From: Chthoniobacterales bacterium
Lineage (GTDB): Bacteria > Verrucomicrobiota > Verrucomicrobiia > Chthoniobacterales > UBA10450
DNA: 10,509 nt
Assembly: GCA_013697365.1 (NCBI GenBank)
Contig: JACCXA010000155.1
Coordinates: forward strand, 1-10,509
Reading direction: 5' to 3'
Shown here: positions 7,085 through 10,509 of the stretch, piece by piece
Layout: the number at the start of each line of letters is the position of its first letter
Position numbering within the stretch: position 1 is the first letter of the stretch
Program-made: the position numbers and the translations under genes
Notes under the pieces: generated by a model
What the model was told of the DNA's origin: nothing
The model's input: the letters and a program-made list of their open reading frames with translations, nothing else
The model's database searches: none

Positions 7085-7552
7085 ATGAGCTTAATACGCT
7101 GCCAAACTCCGGAAGTATCAACATGGGGATCCTTCGATCGCTGGGCAAATCTACGCGATGAAATCAACAGTTTCTTTGACGGTCCGTCGTGGTCTCACTC
7201 AGTGGCCGCGGCCCAATTAAGCACCGGTTGGACTCCCGCGTTGGATCTTTACCAGACTGCCGATGATATCATCGCCGTCGTCGAACTTCCCGGGTTGCGG
7301 AAAGAGAATATCGAACTCTCCCTGCACGACGGGATTTTATCAATCAGTGGCGAACGCAAAGAGGAAGCACCCGAAGCCGGACAGGCCGCTCGGAGCGAGC
7401 GCTCGAGCGGCAAGTTTCGTCGCAGCATCTCCCTCCCTACTCGAGTAAACAGTGAAAAGGTGAACGCCAGCTACCGGGACGGCATTTTGACGGTGACGCT
7501 GCCCAAAGCGGAAGAAGTTAAACCCAAGCAGATCCAGGTAAACGTCGGCTAA
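7085..7552 (+). CDS. small heat-shock protein, Hsp20/alpha-crystallin family (first of two)
   Basis: Small heat-shock proteins form oligomers that hold unfolding proteins for later refolding by ATP-dependent chaperones, without using ATP themselves. The 155-residue product has a variable N-terminal arm (1-47, with FDRWANLRDEINSFF helical) and an alpha-crystallin domain at about 48-145. The domain begins WTPALDLYQTADDIIAVVELPGL and includes the family signature ASYRDGILTVTLPK (128-141). A short C-terminal tail contains IQV (150-152), the I-x-I/V motif that bridges dimers in oligomers. The Shine-Dalgarno AAAGGA is well placed before the ATG. A second family member follows after 53 bases with the same leader, so the two are probably co-transcribed. 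Heat or stress control is likely from the family; no known heat-shock operator was recognised. Confidence 0.95.
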   Translation: MSLIRCQTPEVSTWGSFDRWANLRDEINSFFDGPSWSHSVAAAQLSTGWTPALDLYQTADDIIAVVELPGLRKENIELSLHDGILSISGERKEEAPEAGQAARSERSSGKFRRSISLPTRVNSEKVNASYRDGILTVTLPKAEEVKPKQIQVNVG

Positions 7553-7587
7553 GGGCGATTCCCGAAATGACTGGATTGTAAAAAAAG

Positions 7588-7602
7588 AAAGAAAGGAAAT
7601 CA
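7588..7602 (+). repeat. 15-base leader repeat, copy 2 (second Hsp20 ribosome binding site)
   Basis: This is an exact copy of AAAGAAAGGAAATCA at 7070-7084. It lies three bases before the second Hsp20 ATG, which places AGGA eight bases from the start. An A-rich run (7580-7586) precedes it. Confidence 0.85.
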
Positions 7603-7605
7603 GAA

Positions 7606-7989
7606 ATGGAAACTTTCACTCGTGAAAATCATGTTGAGAAAAGCGCGAATGGCCAACAAGCCGCGGAGCGGTTCGTCCCTCCAGTCGCCACCGTCCGCGA
7701 AAACGCAGAAGGCTACACACTGCAGATTGAGATGCCTGGCGTTAACAAGGAAGGACTGGAGCTCTGGATTGAAAACAATGAACTTACGGTCGTGGGGCGG
7801 CGTGCCCAGCTGGCGACAGCAGGCAACTTGATCCATCGGGAGTCACGCCGTGAGAATTTTCGGAGGACGTTCGAGCTCGATCCGTCAATCGACGCTGCCA
7901 GGATCGGCGCTTCGATCGACCAGGGCGTGGCGACGTTGATCCTGCCGAAGGCCGAACGGGTGAAGCCACGCAAGATTGCGGTTTCGTAA
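7606..7989 (+). CDS. small heat-shock protein, Hsp20/alpha-crystallin family (second of two)
   Basis: This 127-residue Hsp20 is shorter at the N-terminus than its neighbour. Its alpha-crystallin domain covers about 24-117: FVPPVATVRENAEGYTLQIEMPGV is the opening strand pair, ENFRRTFELD the middle, and ASIDQGVATLILPK (102-115) the family signature. In that signature the usual Gly-Val-Leu reads Gly107-Val108-Ala109, a mild departure. The tail KIAV (123-126) is a candidate I-x-V oligomer motif. The two proteins are clearly diverged in sequence, so this is an old paralogous pair or a pair of distinct subfamilies rather than a fresh duplication. Together they could form mixed oligomers. Transcription ends at the strong hairpin about 20 bases downstream. 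Confidence 0.94.
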   Translation: METFTRENHVEKSANGQQAAERFVPPVATVRENAEGYTLQIEMPGVNKEGLELWIENNELTVVGRRAQLATAGNLIHRESRRENFRRTFELDPSIDAARIGASIDQGVATLILPKAERVKPRKIAVS

Positions 7990-8008
7990 CCACGGGCGGT
8001 CGCTACAA

Positions 8009-8042
8009 GAAGAACCGCAAGCCGCATGGCTTGCGGTTCTTC
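8009..8042 (+). terminator. intrinsic terminator after the Hsp20 pair
   Basis: A perfect 15-bp stem, GAAGAACCGCAAGCC pairing with GGCTTGCGGTTCTTC, closes on the four-base loop GCAT and is followed by GTTTATG. The stem is long and GC-rich at its tip with a T-rich 3' side, 19 bases after the second Hsp20 stop. It should end the Hsp20 transcript and insulate recA. Confidence 0.88.
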
Positions 8043-8153
8043 GTTTATGAAAGGGCGAGCGATTGCACATTCTAGCTCAGCGCCGAGACGCTCCCTCCTG
8101 GGCCTTTGTACTTGGCGGCCGCAGCCAAACCACCTTAGGTAAGGCCACACCCT

Positions 8154-9191
8154 ATGGCCACCAAAACCGAAGAGAAAACGGGCGAGGACAAGCTCATCAT
8201 TGCCCGCAACAAGAACCTCGATCTCGCGATTCAGCAGATCGCAAAGGATTACGGCGATGGGGCAATCATGCGCCTCGGAGATGAAAAGATTGTCGACATC
8301 GATGTTATCCCTACGGGCAATATCCTGATTGATCGGGCGCTGGGCGTCGGAGGTTTTCCGCGGGGACGCGTCGTCGAAGTCTACGGTCCAGAATCATCCG
8401 GCAAAACGACGTTAACCTTGACGGTCATAGCGCAGGCGCAAAAGCGGGGCGGCCTCGCCGCTTTCATCGATGTCGAGCACGCGCTTGATCCGCAATACGC
8501 CCGCAAACTAGGCGTGAACATGGATGACTTGCTTGTCTCGCAACCAAGTTCTGGCGAGGAAGCGCTTCGCATCGTCGAGACTCTCGTTCGCTCGAACGCA
8601 CTCGATGTCATAGTTCTGGATTCCGTCGCCGCCCTGGTCACGAAGCAGGAGCTGGAAGGTGAGATCGGGGATTCCACTGTGGGCGCGCAGGCACGATTGA
8701 TGAGTGCTGCGCTCCGTAAGCTGACTTCGCTCATCTCGAAGGCGCGGACATGCTGCGTTTTCACAAATCAAATTCGCGAGAAGATCGGAGTCATGTTCGG
8801 TAATCCCGAGACGACGCCCGGCGGCAAGGCCTTGAAATTCTACGCCAGCGTGCGCGTCGATATCCGCCGCATCGGAGCGATCAAACAAACGGACGGCGTC
8901 GTGACGGGCAATCGCACGCGCGTCAAGATTGTGAAGAATAAAGTCGCGCCGCCGTTCACAGAAGCCGAGTTCGACATCATGTACAACGAGGGCATCTCCT
9001 CGACCGGTGCGCTCCTCGATCTCGCGCTTGAGAAGCAGATTGTCGAGAAACGCGGTTCGTGGCTGAGCTACAAGGGCACCCAGCTCGCGCAGGGCCGCGA
9101 CGCCGCGAAGGAAGTGCTGAAGAACGACCAGGCGCTCTACGAAGAGATCGAAGTCGCGGTCAAGGCGAACCTCGACGAAAACAAGAAGTAG
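8154..9191 (+). CDS. recA: recombinase RecA
   Basis: RecA forms ATP-dependent filaments on single-stranded DNA for homologous recombination and stimulates LexA-type autocleavage. The 345 residues show every landmark: an N-terminal polymerisation helix (about 13-32), Walker A GPESSGKT (78-85), FIDVEHALD with the catalytic Glu at 108, Walker B VIVLDSVAAL (152-161), DNA loop L1 within ELEGEIGDSTVGAQAR, TNQIREKIGVMFGN leading into loop L2 (PETTPGGKALKFYASVR, 219-234), and the C-terminal domain ending in a short charged tail (DENKK). The start ATG at 8154 has AAGG at 8141-8144 as Shine-Dalgarno. The 111 bases upstream hold no LexA box that I can recognise. There is no recX downstream; instead the gene meets a convergent gene with no spacer. 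Confidence 0.98.
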   Translation: MATKTEEKTGEDKLIIARNKNLDLAIQQIAKDYGDGAIMRLGDEKIVDIDVIPTGNILIDRALGVGGFPRGRVVEVYGPESSGKTTLTLTVIAQAQKRGGLAAFIDVEHALDPQYARKLGVNMDDLLVSQPSSGEEALRIVETLVRSNALDVIVLDSVAALVTKQELEGEIGDSTVGAQARLMSAALRKLTSLISKARTCCVFTNQIREKIGVMFGNPETTPGGKALKFYASVRVDIRRIGAIKQTDGVVTGNRTRVKIVKNKVAPPFTEAEFDIMYNEGISSTGALLDLALEKQIVEKRGSWLSYKGTQLAQGRDAAKEVLKNDQALYEEIEVAVKANLDENKK

Positions 9192-9198
9192 CTACTTC
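9185..9198. repeat. 14-bp perfect palindrome spanning two convergent stop codons
   Basis: GAAGTAG followed by CTACTTC centres exactly on the boundary 9191/9192, where the TAG of recA and the TAG of the minus-strand SRPBCC gene abut. Both proteins therefore end with an AAG-TAG (Lys-stop). No T-tract follows, so it is not a classical terminator. Confidence 0.8.
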
Positions 9199-9707
9199 GG
9201 CACGACATCTTCGCCGAACTTCCGGCCAACCGCCTTCAGGTAAGCTTCCATCGTCGCGGTGTGGCCAAAGACGAACCGCGACATGAAGCGAAACAGCACG
9301 TTGGGCACTTCGCCGTTCTCGGTAATTCGCATCAGCGTGCCGCTGTCAGCGCGCTGAAACACGTACGTCCAAGAGCCGAAGTAGCCGAGATCCTGGTCCA
9401 CGATGCGCGTCACGAGCTTTGCGCCGAGCACGTCTTCGACGACTTCGTAGGTGATCTGCCCGTTCGTCGAGTCTTCCCGAAATCGGGGCCGCCCGTCGAC
9501 AGCATCAAGCATCTCAAGGCTCTTCAGGTCGGTTCGCCAGCTTGGCCACGATGCGAACTCGCGCACCGTTGCGTAGACTTCATCCGGCGTGCGATTCAGG
9601 ACGATCTCGCGTGACGCGACATGCTTCGACGGCAGCAGCGCGCCTATCAGAAGAACGACGCAAACAAGCGCGGCCAACCCGCCAATGATCAGCAGAGCGA
9701 TCTTCAT
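9192..9707 (-). CDS. membrane-anchored SRPBCC (START/polyketide-cyclase-like) protein
   Basis: The 171-residue product starts with one hydrophobic helix (about 3-25), an uncleaved anchor or a signal. A single SRPBCC fold follows: SREIVLNRTPDEVYATVREFASWPSWRTDL is the typical opening strand and helix with the Trp-rich turn, then ITYEVVEDVLGAKLVTRIVD and GSWTYVFQRADSGTLMRITENGEV are the sheet strands, and a long C-terminal helix (FVFGHTATMEAYLKAVGRKFGE) covers the hydrophobic cavity. Such proteins bind or convert small hydrophobic ligands; the ligand cannot be told from sequence. The ATG overlaps the stop of the upstream MarR-family gene as ATGA, so the two are translationally coupled. Its own stop touches the recA stop on the other strand. 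Confidence 0.85.
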   Translation of the reverse strand: MKIALLIIGGLAALVCVVLLIGALLPSKHVASREIVLNRTPDEVYATVREFASWPSWRTDLKSLEMLDAVDGRPRFREDSTNGQITYEVVEDVLGAKLVTRIVDQDLGYFGSWTYVFQRADSGTLMRITENGEVPNVLFRFMSRFVFGHTATMEAYLKAVGRKFGEDVVPK

Positions 9708-10151
9708 GGCCGTGCCTCGAGTTCGCGCGCAGCGCGGGCGAGCAACCGAAGCCCGGCGAGCGCATGTTCGCGTTTGTCGGCATGGAGTAGCTCCAGCAGT
9801 GCCGCAACTCGGCCGCCGTCGAGCACCGACGTTGAGGCCATTGCTTCCGCGCCCTTTTCGGTGAGGCGCAGCTCCCGCTGCCGTTTGTCGGATCGCGGCG
9901 GGTCGCTCCTAATTGTAACCAAGCTCCACCAGCCGCGCGATTGCCGCCGACAGCGTAGAGGCCGCCACATTCAGATGCGTGGCCAGCATCTTCGGGCTCA
10001 TGCCGGTCGCGCCGTCGAGATGCGCCAGAATCGAGGAATCGCGCGACGACAACCGCCACTCGGTCGAGCTCGCGCGCACGTGATCGACGTGGCAGGCGAG
10101 ATAGATTTGCGGATAGAGCCGCTGGATCTCGAAGACATCCTTGTCTCTCAT
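9704..10151 (-). pseudogene. MarR-family regulator interrupted by a +1 frameshift
   Basis: From ATG at 10151 the first 79 codons give a MarR-type start: an N-terminal dimerisation helix (VFEIQRLYPQIYLACHVDHV), then the winged-helix part MSPKMLATHLNVAASTLSAAIARLVELGY. In that frame a TAG stop follows one codon later (9909-9911). If one base near 9912-9914 is skipped, the protein continues as IRSDPPRSDKRQRELRLTEKG, the expected wing with the Asp-x-Arg region and the L-T-E-K-G end, then a C-terminal dimerisation helix to the stop at 9704. The joined product is about 148 residues, normal for MarR. Its stop overlaps the SRPBCC start as ATGA. The break may be a real one-base insertion, a sequence error or, less likely, programmed frameshifting. 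No Shine-Dalgarno is seen; an in-frame TTG at 10157 is an alternative start. Confidence 0.75.
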
Positions 10152-10165
10152 AGGCAAAATCGTGC

Positions 10166-10187
10166 GTTGACGAATTAGTTCGTCAAC
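10166..10187. promoter_or_regulatory. 22-bp palindrome, probable MarR operator
   Basis: GTTGACGAA (10166-10174) and its exact reverse complement TTCGTCAAC (10179-10187) flank the four-base spacer TTAG. It lies 15 bases upstream of the MarR-family start, in the gap divergent to alaS. Size, symmetry and place fit an autoregulatory MarR-dimer operator. Each half contains TTGACG, so it could overlap a -35 element on either strand. No terminator-like T-run follows. Confidence 0.6.
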
Positions 10188-10268
10188 CTGAACGACTTTC
10201 CGGCGCGCCGCGCTGGGCTCTCACGGGGTGAAAACTCACCGATTCGCGCTACTGTCCGCTCCCATCCC

Positions 10269-10509
10269 ATGACCTCCGCCGAGATCCGCCAGTCCTTCCT
10301 CGATTTCTTTCGCGAAAAAGAGCATACCATCGTGCCTTCAGGGTCGCTCCTGCCGGACTCGCCGAATCTGCTTTTCACCAACGCCGGCATGAACCAATTC
10401 GTGCCCATTTTCCTCGGACAACAAAGCGCGCCGTGGAGCCCCCCGCGCACCGTCGACACGCAGAAGTGCATTCGCGCCGGCGGCAAACATAACGACCTCG
10501 ATGACGTCG
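10269..10509 (+). CDS. alaS: alanine-tRNA ligase AlaS, N-terminal part (runs off the right edge)
   Basis: AlaS charges tRNA-Ala with alanine in the cytosol. The visible 80 codons begin MTSAEIRQSFLDFFREKEHTI and continue VPSGSLLPD, LLFTNAGMNQFVPIFLG and TQKCIRAGGKHNDLDDV. These are the start of the class II catalytic core, including motif 1 and the strongly conserved LLFTNAGMNQF and KCxRAGGKHNDL blocks. The ATG at 10269 matches the family start; no clear Shine-Dalgarno is visible. It lies downstream of recA in the same direction, as in the recA-recX-alaS order of many bacteria, but with a minus-strand MarR/SRPBCC operon between and no recX. GGTGA-AAAC-TCACC (10227-10240) in its leader could form a small hairpin. 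Confidence 0.96.
   Translation, partial: MTSAEIRQSFLDFFREKEHTIVPSGSLLPDSPNLLFTNAGMNQFVPIFLGQQSAPWSPPRTVDTQKCIRAGGKHNDLDDV

Noticed and set aside
8072..8100. TAGCTCAG resembling a tRNA D-arm upstream of recA
   Set aside because: No acceptor stem, anticodon arm or TTCGA T-loop can be placed around it, so it is a chance match.
8043..8153. Possible LexA/SOS box before recA
   Set aside because: Neither CTGT-N8-ACAG nor GAAC-N4-GTTC is present. The near-palindrome CCTTAGGTAAGG (8133-8144) overlaps the ribosome site and is too short to call an operator.
9621..10178. Open frame of 185 codons on the plus strand opposite the MarR and SRPBCC genes
   Set aside because: Its translation is Arg/Ser-rich without motifs, whereas the minus strand shows clear MarR and SRPBCC folds and an ATGA overlap.

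Overview
The window is a GC-rich stretch of bacterial chromosome. It carries mostly housekeeping genes and shows no plasmid, phage, insertion-sequence or CRISPR signs. Several features suggest a Verrucomicrobiota-like soil or aquatic bacterium: the style of RecA and RpoD (including a Lys-rich N-terminal tail on RpoD), dnaG followed directly by rpoD without rpsU, the small membrane protein plus DUF3106-like pair, and a tandem Hsp20 pair. This assignment comes from remembered family resemblance and was not searched.

Layout. 1-487 (minus) is the N-terminal part of an NfeD/ClpP-class secreted or membrane serine protease that runs off the left edge. It is divergent from dnaG (578-2395, plus; primase) and rpoD (2471-4324, plus; primary sigma factor), which form a reduced macromolecular-synthesis operon. 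Close behind rpoD come a small single-pass membrane protein resembling an anti-sigma partner (4390-4746) and an overlapping secreted, highly charged DUF3106-like protein (4716-5300). A two-sided hairpin (5374-5417) separates them from a minus-strand block: ribD (5820-6857; riboflavin biosynthesis) followed by a small secreted Gly/Tyr-rich protein (5437-5754). Divergent from ribD are two tandem small heat-shock proteins (7085-7552 and 7606-7989), closed by a strong intrinsic terminator (8009-8042). recA (8154-9191) follows. It meets, with no spacer, a minus-strand operon made of a MarR-family regulator (9704-10151, broken by a +1 frameshift) coupled through an ATGA overlap to a membrane-anchored SRPBCC protein (9192-9707). 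A 22-bp palindrome (10166-10187) sits in the divergent gap before alaS, whose first 80 codons close the window.

How the genes relate. The window touches replication and transcription initiation (dnaG, rpoD), repair (recA), translation (alaS), proteostasis (two Hsp20, NfeD-type protease) and riboflavin synthesis. I see no convincing new multi-gene defence or metabolic system. The observations most worth a second look are the frame-disrupted MarR gene with its intact-looking palindromic operator, the anti-sigma-like/DUF3106 pair sitting behind rpoD with no ECF sigma gene in view, the repeated Hsp20 leader, and the zero-gap palindromic junction of recA and the SRPBCC gene.
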